This document shows, piece by piece, positions 50,193 to 62,263 of a stretch of 64,000 nt of DNA; within the stretch, counting starts at the first letter, position 1; each line of letters opens with the position of its first letter. The stretch comes from Ptychodera flava (taxonomy: Eukaryota > Hemichordata > Enteropneusta > Ptychoderidae), in NCBI RefSeq assembly GCF_041260155.1, contig NC_091946.1:22701141-22765140 (forward strand). Reading direction: 5' to 3'. The translations under genes and the position numbers were made by a program. The notes under the pieces are model-generated. The model made no database searches and was not told the origin of the DNA. It saw nothing but the letters and a program-made list of their open reading frames with translations.

Positions 50193-53100
50193 TCAACAAG
50201 GAGAGTAAAGGCCAAGGTCATCCATGGACAGTCCTTGGGTCCACGTGTAAAGCTTGTCTGCTTCCTTCTCCCAGTCATCGCCATCATCCTCCGGGATTTC
50301 ATCCTTTCCAACTCTTCCCGGCATGGTCTGTTCCCTACGTAAGGACTGGCGTATGTCCCCATCACCCTGAATGCAGAAAACAAATAACAAATGAGTATTT
50401 TTTGCTAAACTGCTGAAAGTGGGAACTGGAGGTGGATCAAAAACGTGATTTGATAGACAGAGAAAAATAACTCATTATCTTAAAATTAAAGAACCAAATT
50501 TTTACAATGGACAGGTTTTACTGAAAGTGAATCATAGACTCTCCTACAAAGTACAGTAAGATGAATTTCCTGGCGTAGGAAAATCAAACATTTGAAATTT
50601 ATGAATTTTTATTACATATTGTAACCCTTCCTACCCCCCTTTCATTGTGCAAGAGTCCAAACTCTTTTAAAGTCAAATATACGGTAATATATTATGTTGT
50701 TGTAGAGCCAGTCACTATTATCCACAGCGAAAAGGGTCTTTACAAATATTTAATCTGACAGTCTCAAACAAAACAAGGTTCTTCCATTTTTGTACAGAAA
50801 TGCGAATGCAAAGCAAATTCTTGTATCCCTTACCAGTCTACTGCTGTTCATTGGTGTTGTGTAAATACGTCTCATTCTATCTGCCCGTTGCTTGGCTTGC
50901 CGCGACCGCCTCGCTGTCTCACCCGCGTGACTTTGCCTGCTGGCTAACCTGGACTTTGGCGTAGGCGCTGGAGGTACAGGAGGTGTTCTGGTTAAAAAAG
51001 AGAAGCAAAGAATGGTATTGAATAGGTATACCATGTTTTAATCTGAGACAAAATTGTACTCAAAGAGGCGCTTTCTCAGAGAAACCATCTCAAATAAACT
51101 TGCACTTTTTGAAAGAGACTGACCTCATCCGCGATATCGCCTTGATGTGTGCCAGCTGCATGTCCTGTGTTACCGGCCTGACCATCAGCACCGGCATTTC
51201 CTCTCGAAGTCGGTCAGACGGCGAACCGCCAAATTTGACAAAGTCCATGATGTCATACAAAATGGTTGTTCTGGGTAGGTCTGAAACACAAGTTTAAAAG
51301 CCATTCAATGATCTAGCCACACTCTAGCTCACTTGCAATACCATAATAAACTTTTGTCTGCATTCCAAAACAATACATGTTTCTTTGTCTTTTTTCAAAG
51401 TGTTGATGTTATCAACACAGGAACGAGACTGATGAATAAACTTTAAGCTCTACCTGCATGACTAAATAAGTAATGTAGGTAGCTGTATACCATTGATCTC
51501 TACACAGAAGCAGTGATTTGGTCACTTCTTGTTTTAATATTGATCACTACTTTCCATCCCCTCATAATCCCTTCCCAAAATGCACTTGGCATGCAAAATA
51601 TAGACAAACTGACTGCGCACATTCATCTTACTGTACATACCATGTTATTTGTTTTTGTATCCATTTATCTGTGTACTTTCTTTTGCTGATTTCACCAAAT
51701 GGACTGAATTGAGTGCTGTGTATATTTACCTGTTAGATCTAGTCTTCTCCAGCAGTTCTCTTTTCCACCCTGTGTGGCTGGTGTCTCGTCTAAATTACTC
51801 AAATACTAAGACAGAAAACATCATAGGAAAAGATTTAATAAGTAAAAAATAATACGTATATTCCAGTTTAACATTAAAACTGGATGTGAGACTTCTGAAA
51901 TTTGCAAGCTGACTGCAACAAGGGGATTTTTAGGGGTGGACCACCCTTTCACCACCATGGTTAGGCCCAACCCCTATTGTTATCAATAGTGATTGTGGAC
52001 CTGTTTGCAGGGAATGTGGGGAGGGGGGTAAACAGTTAGACAACGGCTGAGGAGTTGAGAAATCGTTTCTCACCTGCATGTAATCTTTCATAGTTGTGAC
52101 ATCAACTTCATCTGTGATTTTCTTAGCTTCATACTGGCAGGCATCGGTGATCATTTGATCATAAAAATGTCTGTTGCCCATCAGTCTACATGCATCTTCT
52201 GCAGCCTGCAATACAACACCAGCGTTCAGTTATGAGTTTAACACAAAAGTTTTCCCACACTTCTGACATTTATCTAGTGCTTTTGATAGTAAGGTATGAT
52301 AAATAGTTCTAACCAAAAGATACCATAGTCCTCAACACATTTACATGTAGTTGGTTCCACATGAGAATGGTTGTCAACAAACATGTAACTATTCCTTCTA
52401 AGTAGTGAGCATGGATGTTTTCAGTTCTAATTATGCATGCAACACATTTAAGTTGATACACATTATAACAGCAAATCCTGTGCCTCTGTAATATCCACAA
52501 AAACAGGTATCGTTGTTGTAGTAGTATGACATACCTTGAATGACTTTGATAAAATGCAATCAAACTGTGATTGGTATAAAGTCAACCTGAACAGTGAAAT
52601 GCTCAGATAACATTTGCTTCAATTTGTAAGTGCTGTAGCTTCCTTGTTTACAAACAAATCTCTGAAAGCAAAGAAAGGTTGAACTCTTTTTACAGATCGT
52701 GAAAACGAAGACTGTATCCCTACCTCTGACGCTGGTTTGATGCATTTCTTTCCGCTGATGTATTTCACCCCTTGCCCACCGGTGTGGATGTAATTTTGAA
52801 CAAAATAAATGGAGGAAATTCACTTCCACCAAACCTGAAAGGGAAATAAATGGCTGTCATGTGAAAAATAAACCTGATGAACACTATGTCAGCACACTCC
52901 ATAGGTTGGAAAAGCAGAGGGGTGACATAATTACACAACACTACATAATTTGCATGTTCTTTGTTGTGAAAATGTCTTTTTTGTATAGTTATTAACATAT
53001 GAATTGCTCCAGAAACAGAGGGGTGGCCCATCCCTAAAAATCCCATTGTGGAAGACCTAGTTATCAGTTCTCTGATTTACACAGCCTACATTATCTGCAT

Positions 53101-56100
53101 TTTTTATGTTCTGAAAGTTGAAAAACGCCTTCAAGTTATATGTTTGAAAACAGAGCACATGAAAGCAATGAGTGGAAAGTGTTACGATTGAACACAGATT
53201 TCCAAATAATGCTGCTCCATCTGATAACTCACCTAAACCGTATTCTGACATGGATGCTTGGATCTTTGAGGAGCTGTGCTTCGGCAGGGCAGACTTTTCT
53301 TAGGATTTCATGTGACAGTGAATGTTCCTGTTGGTTGTCAAAAGGTGAAAACTTGATCAGCCAGAACATCAGACTGAATACACTATGCATCAGTAAGTAT
53401 GCATTGTTGTGATAATAGACTATATGACTATTTCATGTGTTCCAATATGGTCTGAATTTTTTATTTTTTTCCTGACAGCAGAATCTTCTTGCGATTTTGG
53501 TGAATTTGATGCACACACAAAAAAACTTGGGTCTTATCTCCCCTCCCCCCCCCCCCAGCTAAGTAATCACGTTTCTAGTGCGCTAGTGTTTATGATTGAT
53601 AGCCCTTAAAGCAAACCACAAATTTCAGGTTGCATAGACATCCCTTTCAGTTTCATTAATTATGATATGATAAATCTTACTATATAGAAACTGGTCAATA
53701 CTCTTGCTTTAAGGTTGAAGAAAGAAAATGTTCCCTTTGTAAGGAAAATGCTGTTGAAGATGAAGTTTTTTTGTCTTTGAGTGTAGATTGTATAATGATA
53801 TTCGATCATGATATATAAACATAGTCACTGATGTACCATCAAGTGAGAAGCTGCGAAACTTTTTTCCAGTAATCATAAAACACATTCTCTAAAAGTATTT
53901 ATAAAATGTTAATCTGAAAGAGAAATGTAAATTCAGTCCTCTAATCCTTCCTTTAAAAGGAAAAAATGTAGAGAAAACGATACACACAGGAAGTTCTTTT
54001 TAAACATAGGGCCAAAGTCCCTGAAGCTACTATAGACATGGATACAAAATTAAGTATTCCTGACTGTATGAAATTATCTCACTAAGGTCATCCTTGGACA
54101 TGTAAACCAAATATTAAAGCTGTCTGACCAGCGGTTTTGAAAAAACAAGCGACTCAACAGTTGACAGAGCTCTGCTGTGTTATGTAGAGAATAACCTTTT
54201 GTGACACATGTATTGATGAAGAAGGTGGATATCTTTGATAGCTCATTTCAGGATGGCCTGACCAAAAATGGAAAAAATTCCGTAAAAATACAGATTTGCA
54301 TATTTCATCAGACTATATTAGTCTATAATAGCAAATAAACGAGAATTATTACATTCTAATTAAAGGAAATAAGACTTGTTTAAATCAAGATTTACGTCAT
54401 AATAAAACAGCATATCTGTCAGGTTATAAAGAATCTTCAGCTGATTATCTATATCTGTATTTTCATCCTATTAACCAAGCACATTTTAACTTTCAAATTA
54501 ACATTGTAAGTAAGTTCTGTTGAATAAGTTGAGACTGTACGTACTCAGAGAAAGCACACTGAAGAGACAAATGTTTGTAACTTAAGAAGTTCAAGGTCAT
54601 CAAAAGCATTATAAGGAATCATGTTACACTTTCATTGCACTGTTTACACAGATTGCATAATTGCTATACATAGCACATGAGGAATCTTACAGCCCAGCTT
54701 TACCATAAAAACCCTATCACTTTGACCACTCTTTTAATTGACCACTCTACTTTTTTCCTCAAAAAGTAATCTTATTTTATCCTTACCAAGTCAACCATAA
54801 ATGGAAATTAGAACTTTCTCTATCTCTATTTATTTGACCACCCTATCATGACAAACTATTATGAGCAATTTCTTTTAGATAACATAAATGGTGGTTCAGA
54901 ATATATCAAAGTTGGGATTCAGGAAAGTTGCCTTTACATGTTTTAATCCTCCAAGATGGTAAGCATTTCACTATGAACTGTCAAAAAAGTTGAACGTTCT
55001 GATAATTCCACACTAAAATTATTTTGGCTTTGATGATTTCCTAATTAATTCAATTATTTAAAATCATATTAATTATTTTTTTCTGGGTGAATTGATAGGG
55101 TTTATACAGTACAAGAATTACATACAATGTAAGTCAAATTTGACCAAAATGACAAAAAAATTCCTTAAAAATACACATTTGCATATTTCATCACAATTTG
55201 AACAAATCTAAGTTTGGTTATCCCTAGGGACCTGTATACAAAATAACAAAGCTGTCTGACCAGCGGTTATGAAGAAGAAGATTTTTTACCAAAAACACCT
55301 TTTTTGGCATTAATTTGCCTATTTTCAACAATATCAAAAAATTAAAAAAACTAATTTCTCAAAATCATATTTTTCATCTACACAACAAATATCAAATCAG
55401 CAAGTACTGTGGTTCTCAAGATATTTGAGTGGACGGACGCCTCACAAACGGACATACATACATACATACATACATACATACAGACTGACGACGGACGGAC
55501 GGATACCCATCCCAATAGCTTCTATAGACTATAGTCTATAGTAGCTAAAAAGTGACTCATAAGCCAATATTTGGCTGGAGTTTCACATTAATTACTTTTG
55601 GTACATTGTAAAAGATTTTAACTTTATGTGTGTATGTATTACAGTTTGTGAAACTTTGTCACTGTAATAAAATACTAAATAACTAACTATACTTACAGCT
55701 GCACAAATTGCATGCTTCAAAAGTCGGAACATCTGCCTGTCCCTGTATGAGCACCATGTCCTCTCAATGATACGGACTGCAAGAATTTGGCTGACACTGC
55801 AAAACGAGAAAGCAAGAAGATAAGGTGTGAAACTGTAACAGGACTAGCAATTTCAACTATTTGCTGATACAAGTGCTAATAATAAAGTAATTGGAAAGCT
55901 TCTCCTCCTTGACAATTTTTTTCTATATCATGTCAACTTGGGCTACTGTGATTGAGACTTTGATATTAATGGAAACTTCACTCCTGAATAAACTGTCATT
56001 GCTGAGTAACTTTCCTCTCTGGATTATCAGAATGCTGTCTCGTACTACTACTGCATACTGGTGTATATGCGTATGGCTACAGATAGTGTACTAATTGCAA

Positions 56101-56622
56101 CTTCTGTCACATACTTTGTCATAGTGCTGCATAGTAACATGAATAACACAGTCACCTGAATGTACATGCCCGCTTCTGTTTCCATATAAACATTTAGGTC
56201 ATCACTACTTAACATGGGAACACTACTTTAACTGCTTAACCGAGCAGCTTATTTACATGTAAAACTGTTAACACTTACCTGTCACCACATTTTTTTCAGA
56301 CACGAAAGTCGTCAATCTGAACAGGCCAGTAAAGTAACTATTGCTACACTGTAACAAATCGATCATATCATATTACCCTTTTAACATATCAAGTCGCAGG
56401 TTTATTTACTGTAAACACGCATTTTACAGTTATAATAGTGAAGTGGCACTTTACATTGTTAAGCTGTTACAAATCCTGAAGTACTTACTCTTTCTCACTG
56501 AGATTTCCAGCTTGTGCCCCAGTGAAGTCAAAAGGAGGCGGCCTCACTGGTTGGATGGCATGCTCACTGGGTACTTTGACGTTTATGGTTGATTTACTGC
56601 TCTGACTAGCGTGGACTGACAT
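50193..56622 (-). CDS. CXorf58: CXorf58-like protein, one exon frameshifted
   Basis: Nine minus-strand exons: 56622-56489, 55796-55697, 53327-53233, 52834-52724, 52205-52074, 51805-51730, 51280-51124, 50987-50834, 50366-50193, about 377 residues. It matches remembered CXorf58 throughout: an IQ-like helix RIIERTWCSYRDRQMFRLLK, HAICAAEHSL, PPFILFKI, DACRLMGNRHFY, TTMKDYMQYLSNLDETPA, DLPRTTILYDIMDF, RPVTQDMQL and RRSRQAKQRADRMRRIY. All splice phases agree except inside exon 4. There the reading after FKI is one base short near 52791-52797; one more base in the TT run would give YIHTGGQGVKYISGKK. This may be an assembly error, an allele or a real lesion. The function of the family is not known; mammalian members are expressed mainly in testis. 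An in-frame ATG also exists at 56712, but the region before 56622 does not look like protein. It shares an upstream region with IFT80. Confidence 0.82.
51940..52030. repeat. short dispersed repeat
   Basis: CCCTTTCACCACCATGGTTA...TTGTGGACCTGT matches 41668-41745 in the same orientation. It lies beside exon 5 of the CXorf58-like gene. Confidence 0.6.
54025..55546. repeat. composite repeat with terminal palindrome
   Basis: Starts AGCTACTATAGAC and ends in a 30-base palindrome (55517-55546) whose last half is GTCTATAGTAGCT. Inside are two partial copies of a block with AAAGCTGTCTGACCAGCGGT and TTTGCATATTTCATCA, a family B MITE, and (CATA)n with ACGG units. All of it sits in intron 2 of the CXorf58-like gene. 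Confidence 0.6.
54701..55111 (-). repeat. MITE family B copy 2
   Basis: TACCATAAAAACCCTATCAC at the left and GAATTGATAGGGTTTATACA at the right. Inverted relative to copies 1 and 3. Confidence 0.8.
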
Positions 56623-57016
56623 ATTTAAGTGTCCCGTAAAAGAGCAGATGCAGTAGCAAAGTCTAAGACAAGGCAAAACACTAATTATATGGAAAGCGCG
56701 ATTTTCGTGCACTCAACGTAGGCAAACACTTCCACTGTCTACGTCTGACCTCTGAGCTACCTCTGTACCGCATACGATCACGTCTCCATGATCGAGGACT
56801 TGTTAGCACCGCATCGGTGATCAAACGATGGAACGCTGAACGTGATTTCTTAACTCTACAGATTGATTCCCACTTAAAGTCGAACCTCGATTTTGTAGAC
56901 TCTTGTTAACAGGCGACGCGACGATGCCTGATTCGGTGCGTAGATGATGAGGACGATACAATGTTTTGGTTACACAGTTCCCAAAATGGCGACTGTTTAC
57001 CCATAATGCAACGGTG

Positions 57017-57029
57017 TTTGCTAGGCTAC
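57017..57029 (-). promoter_or_regulatory. RFX X-box-like site
   Basis: The minus strand reads GTAGCC-T-AGCAAA, eleven of twelve positions of GTNRCC-N-RGYAAC. RFX factors drive ciliary genes including IFT components. It lies about 450 bp upstream of the IFT80 ATG. Confidence 0.4.
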
Positions 57030-57276
57030 GATCGGACCCTCCAACTCTACTGGAAACTGTATCTCTGTTCTCAGCAACAATTTTCCAGCTGCCTATATCC
57101 CTCACATTGTACTTTATAGGTAGATTCAAGTATAAGTTTTGTCGTCAAGGGTGCACAGCGAACAAGAAGAATCGCATATATCGTTAGAGAAAACAGTTTT
57201 TCGCCATATCCTAACAAAGGTCAAACGCGGGTCATATAAATTTGTAATTTTTACTTGTGCTAGAGTAGCATAATGC

Positions 57277-57286
57277 TCTCGCGAGA
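57277..57286. promoter_or_regulatory. TCTCGCGAGA palindrome
   Basis: Perfect copy of the CGCG element bound by BANP/ZBTB33-type factors in vertebrate TATA-less promoters, 184 bp upstream of the IFT80 start codon. Confidence 0.5.
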
Positions 57287-57469
57287 ATAATGTGAGATTG
57301 AGTAAATTCCTCCAGGTTTGAAGCTGTCAAGGTGTACTGTGTCTCCTGTTGACTGGTACAACGTGTCTTTCATCAATTTTTACCCTACATCATCACCATA
57401 GTATCGGAACTTCGCATACATATCCATAGGTCGTGACTATTCTGCACAGGTTTGCATTCTTTTTCCAAC

Positions 57470-60400
57470 ATGAGGTTCAAGACGACGTTGGAAAAGGAAC
57501 CAAAACATATCCTTTGATACGAGGCTTTTTTCAGTCAAGTTTTGGTGATACAAGAAGTCTCAGTAACTCAGACCGTACCTCATAGAAATAACTAATAAGT
57601 GATAATTTTGAGAGGCATTTTTAAAAGACTGTACATGTACTTTCTTGAACATAGAATGCAATGGCATCTGATCTTAGGACAACTTATGAGTTTGATGTTG
57701 TAAATTACCTTGTAAGAAAATACGTATTTGTCACTTTCATTGTTTTATTTCTGTTATGACATGTGCATGAAGAACAGTCGGCAGGAAAAGAAAAAGAAGA
57801 TCATGTCTTTTGAGTAAGTTAATGTTAGTGTCAGAACAAATACCAGTGTACATACAAGTGCCTGTTCGTGTGTCCACTGTCCATGTCTCTCTTTACCTCC
57901 AATGGCCCAGGTATACTTCTAAGGGTATAAAGATACATTATGGGTAGGCAGTCTTAGCAGGGTACTAGTAGCTACACAAATTACATCCTGTGAATATAAA
58001 AAACAACTAAGATGGTACATGTCAGCTAGCAGCTTACTCTGGAAGAAATTGTTTTACCGTAATAGATGAATTTGTCTCAAGTATGTTTGTTTATTATGAT
58101 GTATGTTTTTCATATGATTTTCTGTTAAAATACATCATGTATTCATGAATCTATGGCTGTAATGCTTATTTGCCTTAATTGATAAACACATGATGAACTA
58201 GTCAGTTGTGTTGCATGGACTAAGGCCGATGAACTGTATTCCTGTGGAGATGACCATCAGATACTTAAATGGAATTTATTGTCTGATGAAACCAAACAGC
58301 TGGCAAAACTTCCAAATGATGTATACGCCACTGACATTCACAACTTTCCAAAGGCCTTGGGTTCAAAGGGCAAACAAGCTCAGGCTGAAGTCTTTGTCTT
58401 GACATCAACTGATGGTAAGTGGTTAGAAGTTATGGTTTCACTGAATTGATACATGCTACTCTTGATAAAAAATGAACTTTTGAATACAAAATCACACTAT
58501 ACAATCACCAAAACTGGACAACCATGTGTCAAACAGACTTGAAAGGTTCATACTTGAACATGCTTACCACTTTTGAAATATACTTATGAATGTCTTTTCA
58601 GAAAATCTATCCAAGGATTAGGAAACTACTGTACAGATACAATTGATGTTTAAAATCATCATAAATAAGGAAAAAGAGAATAGTCAAACAATCAATAGGT
58701 TTTGGTACAGCTCAGAACTTGGATAATGATGTGGAATGTTAGGGTTTAACAAAACTAATTTTTTGCTCTAATGTATTTTGTTTGGTACTTTCCCAAACTT
58801 TCCAGGCAAATTTCATCTAATATCCCGATCTGGCAGAGTTGAAAAGAGTGTGGAAGCTCACAAAGGAGCAGTATTGTCAGGACGGTGGAGCTATGATGGT
58901 ACTGCCATGGTAACAGTCGGTGAGGATGGCCAGGTGAAAATCTGGTCGCGCGGAGGAATGTTGCGATCAACGCTTGCACAGACCAGTAAGTTGTTCAGAA
59001 ATTGAACCATTCTTGACCTGTGGAGATGTCACAAAAGTAACCCAGTCACAAAATTATATAAATCACAGAGTGTTGACATGAGCTAGGCATAATAAAAGTG
59101 GATAGGAAATGAATGTTTTCTTTTATTGTCGCTGTGATGATCATATTCCACTACCTCTGAGGAAATTATTCACGATAGGACCTCTGTCTCTTTCTCTCCT
59201 CTTAGCTACACCAGTGTATTCAGTTTCCTGGGGACCAGACTCAGATCAAGTTCTTTTCACAAACAGCAAACAGCTGATCATCAAATCATTACAAGCCAAT
59301 GCCAAGCCACTACAGGTAAGAAGCTTTCAAGATTTGCCCGCCGTGAAAGGAACATCGTTGGTCATGGAGTCAAGCAAAATATATGGCCTGTTTCATGAAG
59401 TTGTACCTCAAAGTTATTTTTAAGTGTACAAGATATTACTAGAAAATTAGAAAAGACATTCTCAATCTAAGTCTATTATGCTTGAAATGTCACAATGAAC
59501 TTTTTGATGAAGTACATTGTGTTATACACGATGCATATGTCCAAGACATATGGAACTGTTAGACAGACAGAAAAAATTTGGTTTCTGAAAAGAAAAAAGG
59601 TTTCGGTGTTTGTTCAGGGAATGTAGCTGTACATTCTGGTTGAAAAATACATGATATTGATAACATGTTACCTTTGGGGCCAATGTCATGGTGAGGAAAG
59701 AATAGCTTGGTACTGTAGGATTGCCAAAGTTGCTGCAATACCAGTTGATCATTTGGTCTGCAGCTGATGTAAAGCTGTAAATGTGTATTTTACTAAAATG
59801 AGCAAATTTCCAAAGTGGATGTAGCAGAAACACTACAGAGTTTCATAAAAGAATTTGCCCAGGGGACAGATATTCAAACTCAAACCTTTACAGTATTCTT
59901 TTGATGTACTACTTGTGGGGCTCATTTTGAAGCTTATGGAGTAAAAAGATTTCTTCCAGTGGCTTAGTTTCGTGAAAATTGGAAATTGTTTATATTCCCT
60001 CACAGAGATAACGCAGGGATGGTGACCTCAGAATACTTTAAAATATGTATGTATCGGTGACCATATGTTACAAAAATGCTCAACAATCTTTTACGACTAA
60101 CAACCTTATCAAGAAAACTACTTCTTAAAACACAATTTGTCGTCTAAAATTAAAAGTAATGAAGTAGCATGTTGCATCAATGCCCAGAAACACAAAATAC
60201 CAAGATATGTACCCAGTGCATTAAAATTCCTGTGTCTGACTTTGTGTCCTTTCAGTGGAAAGCACATGATGGAGTGATTTTGAAAGTAGACTGGAATCCA
60301 GTGAATAATCTCATCCTGTCTGGTGGCGAAGACTGCAGATACAAAGTATGGGACAGCTACGGCCGCCAACTGTATAGCTCGGGGTCACATGACTATCCTA

Positions 60401-61828
60401 TCATGTCTGTATCGTGGGCTCCAGATGGTGAACTCTTTGCAGTGGGGTCATTTAACACACTTCGACTGTGTGATAAATCAGGGGTAAGGGCGTTACTATT
60501 CTGAAAATGTGTGAAAAATATATTATCCTTATGTGTTATGTCAATAACATGCAAAAATCTTCAATTATATTCCAACTTAAAAAAATATTGCTTTATGTCA
60601 GTAAGATTACATGCTATGTATGTCTATAAAATTATATGATATTTCCACTATAGAGAGTTTCATATCCCATGACTCTAGATTCTTGGTACAACAGATAGGG
60701 TTTTTACCGGGCATGAACTCAAGGCACTTATTTTTTAAATATGAATTTTTGGTTCACACATAGAAGATGCTATTTTCCAAACACATATTAGCCAATGAAC
60801 AGTCCAACTCTCTGAATCTTTGCTTTCCGATTGTGAAATGATAATTTTTCTTCCGTCTCACGATTTTGAAAATAATGAAATGATCAGTCATGATATCGTA
60901 AAATGATAGGTACATTGTACATTATAATAATGATATATCGTACAAATGATACCTGGAAAACCTTTTAGGTTGCAGAAAAAAATCTTTGAAAACCCCCTGA
61001 ATTTCAAGTGACTTTGATTGTATGAACTGTGGTTCTTGCATTTCTCATGACTGATGTTCAATCAAGTCTTAATTGAAATGTTAATTCAAAGAAAGATTTA
61101 TGATTCGATTTTCACTGGACATTTGAATGACATAGGTAATCAATATGAACTGTTCATTTTATATTTCATGACTATTTTCAGTGGTCACATGCCCTGGAGA
61201 AACCAAACACAGGCAGCTTGTTTAATTTAGCATGGAGCAGTGATGGCACCCAGGTTGCAGGAGCTTGTGGCAACGGACACGTCATATTTGCCAACGTCAT
61301 TGAGAGGTAAGCAAAGGGGTTCTAATGAGCATTTGGGATGGTAGTTTTGATTGAATTGCTCTCTCCTGTGGCAGGAAAAGCCAGCGTTAAGCACAGTGGA
61401 CCCACCAGGAAGTAGTTATCAAGGTCACTATCATAGGGCATCAGGAATGAATTAGGGTAAGGTTGTAATGGTAACTCTGAAATAAAACACAGCTACAGAC
61501 ATCAAGAAACTACCATTACATTTACAATAATCCTACTGGTCCACAGATCGTAGTCTGTGTTACAACACCAGCATATGACCTCAGTCAGTTTTCATGCACC
61601 AATCTTTGATTCACAATGTTCATTAATTCTCCCCCTGGTTCACTGCACTTCCAGGAGGTTAGAATGGAAGAACTATGAGGTGGTTGTAGCATCCCGGAAA
61701 AGTATCCAAGTGAGAGAAGTGCTGAACGACGCCAAGGAGAAGCTGGAATTCCGGGATAGGATCATTAAAACAGCTCTGGGGTGGGAACACTTGGTAGTAG
61801 CCACATCATCACAGTGTTATATCTACAG
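57470..61828 (+). CDS. IFT80: IFT80, N-terminal half (gene runs off the window)
   Basis: Exons 57470-57506, 58190-58414, 58806-58985, 59206-59315, 60256-60483, 61182-61306 and 61655-61828 encode the first 359 residues of about 770. The reading is almost colinear with human IFT80: [130 protein letters not shown] and [14 protein letters not shown]. These are WD repeats of the first beta-propeller. IFT80 is an IFT-B2 subunit needed for anterograde intraflagellar transport. The first intron is not GT-AG: it fits a U12-type AT-AC intron. The last donor (61829) leaves phase 2, and no further exon was found up to 64000, where introns are filled by repeats. It is divergent from the CXorf58-like gene. 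Confidence 0.96.
57507..58189 (+). other. U12-type AT-AC intron, IFT80 intron 1
   Basis: The donor reads ATATCCTTT, a full match to the U12 AT-AC consensus. TGCCTTAAT (58171-58179) matches the U12 branch site TTCCTTRAY in all but one position. The acceptor AC at 58188-58189 is 11-12 bases past the branch A. Joining C|AT gives [14 protein letters not shown], matching KEPKHQELVSCVGW of the human protein. No GT donor could serve, because TGA follows in frame. Confidence 0.9.
59857..60065 (-). repeat. MITE family A copy 6, partial
   Basis: AGGGGACAGATATTCAAACT, ACTTGTGGGGCTCATTTTGA and GCAGGGATGGTGACCTCAGA match the family. It lacks the second half. In IFT80 intron 4. Confidence 0.65.
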
Positions 61829-62041
61829 GTATGTTGTTTTGCCTCAATGTATTGACAAATTATTTTGGCAGAATGATATGTCTGGTGTTCCATCTTTTGT
61901 TGAAATGAAAAATGAGAACATAAAAAGATTAAAATAGGAGATGTAATGTTTGATCCATTTGATCATTTCACGGTCTGTACCAGTGATTCATTCTGGAGGA
62001 ATTTACTGATGTTATTGACAACAGAACAGAATGTTCAGTTG

Positions 62042-62255
62042 AATAAGGTAGAATGCGCCTGGGGTACAGATACTCTCTCTCAAAATTTTTCCAATACTTT
62101 TCTGATCTATCACTTGTGCGGGCTCATTTTAAAACTCATGGGAGTAAGAAATTATTTTACCATCTTAGTATTTTGGAAAATTGAAAATTTTATATTTCCA
62201 TATTGAGTGAACATGGGGATGGTGGCCATGTTGAACTTCAAAAAATGCTAAAGGT
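62042..62255 (-). repeat. MITE family A copy 7, partial
   Basis: AATAAGGTAGAATGCGCCTG, CTATCACTTGTGCGGGCTCA and GGGATGGTGGCCATGTTGAA match. Only about 210 bp remain. Confidence 0.7.
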
Positions 62256-62263
62256 TAGTTTAT

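Larger units (their letters stand above)
56623..57469. promoter_or_regulatory. bidirectional promoter, CXorf58-like gene and IFT80
   Basis: 847 bp separate the two divergent start codons. The stretch has scattered CpGs, no TATA box on either side, a CCAAAATGGCGACTG block (YY1-like, about 56981), an X-box-like site and a TCTCGCGAGA element. TATA-less, CpG-bearing divergent promoters are usual for ciliary and housekeeping gene pairs. Confidence 0.6.

Noticed and set aside
50027-50383. 118-residue open frame over the last exon of the CXorf58-like gene
   Set aside because: The splice phase from the previous exon selects the other frame (GDGDIRQSLRREQ...), which is acidic and ends at 50193.
52765-53046. 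Reading the CXorf58-like exon 4 as part of a longer unspliced frame
   Set aside because: A good acceptor (CTTTCAG) and the family alignment start the exon at 52834.
57470-57515. IFT80 exon 1 as a spurious ATG frame ending at TGA
   Set aside because: It matches the conserved N-terminus, and the U12 splice site removes the stop, so the exon is real.
58199-58214. Alternative AC acceptor at 58197-58198 for IFT80 exon 2
   Set aside because: It is in frame but drops the conserved HxE residues and lies farther (about 20 bases) from the branch site than 58188-58189.
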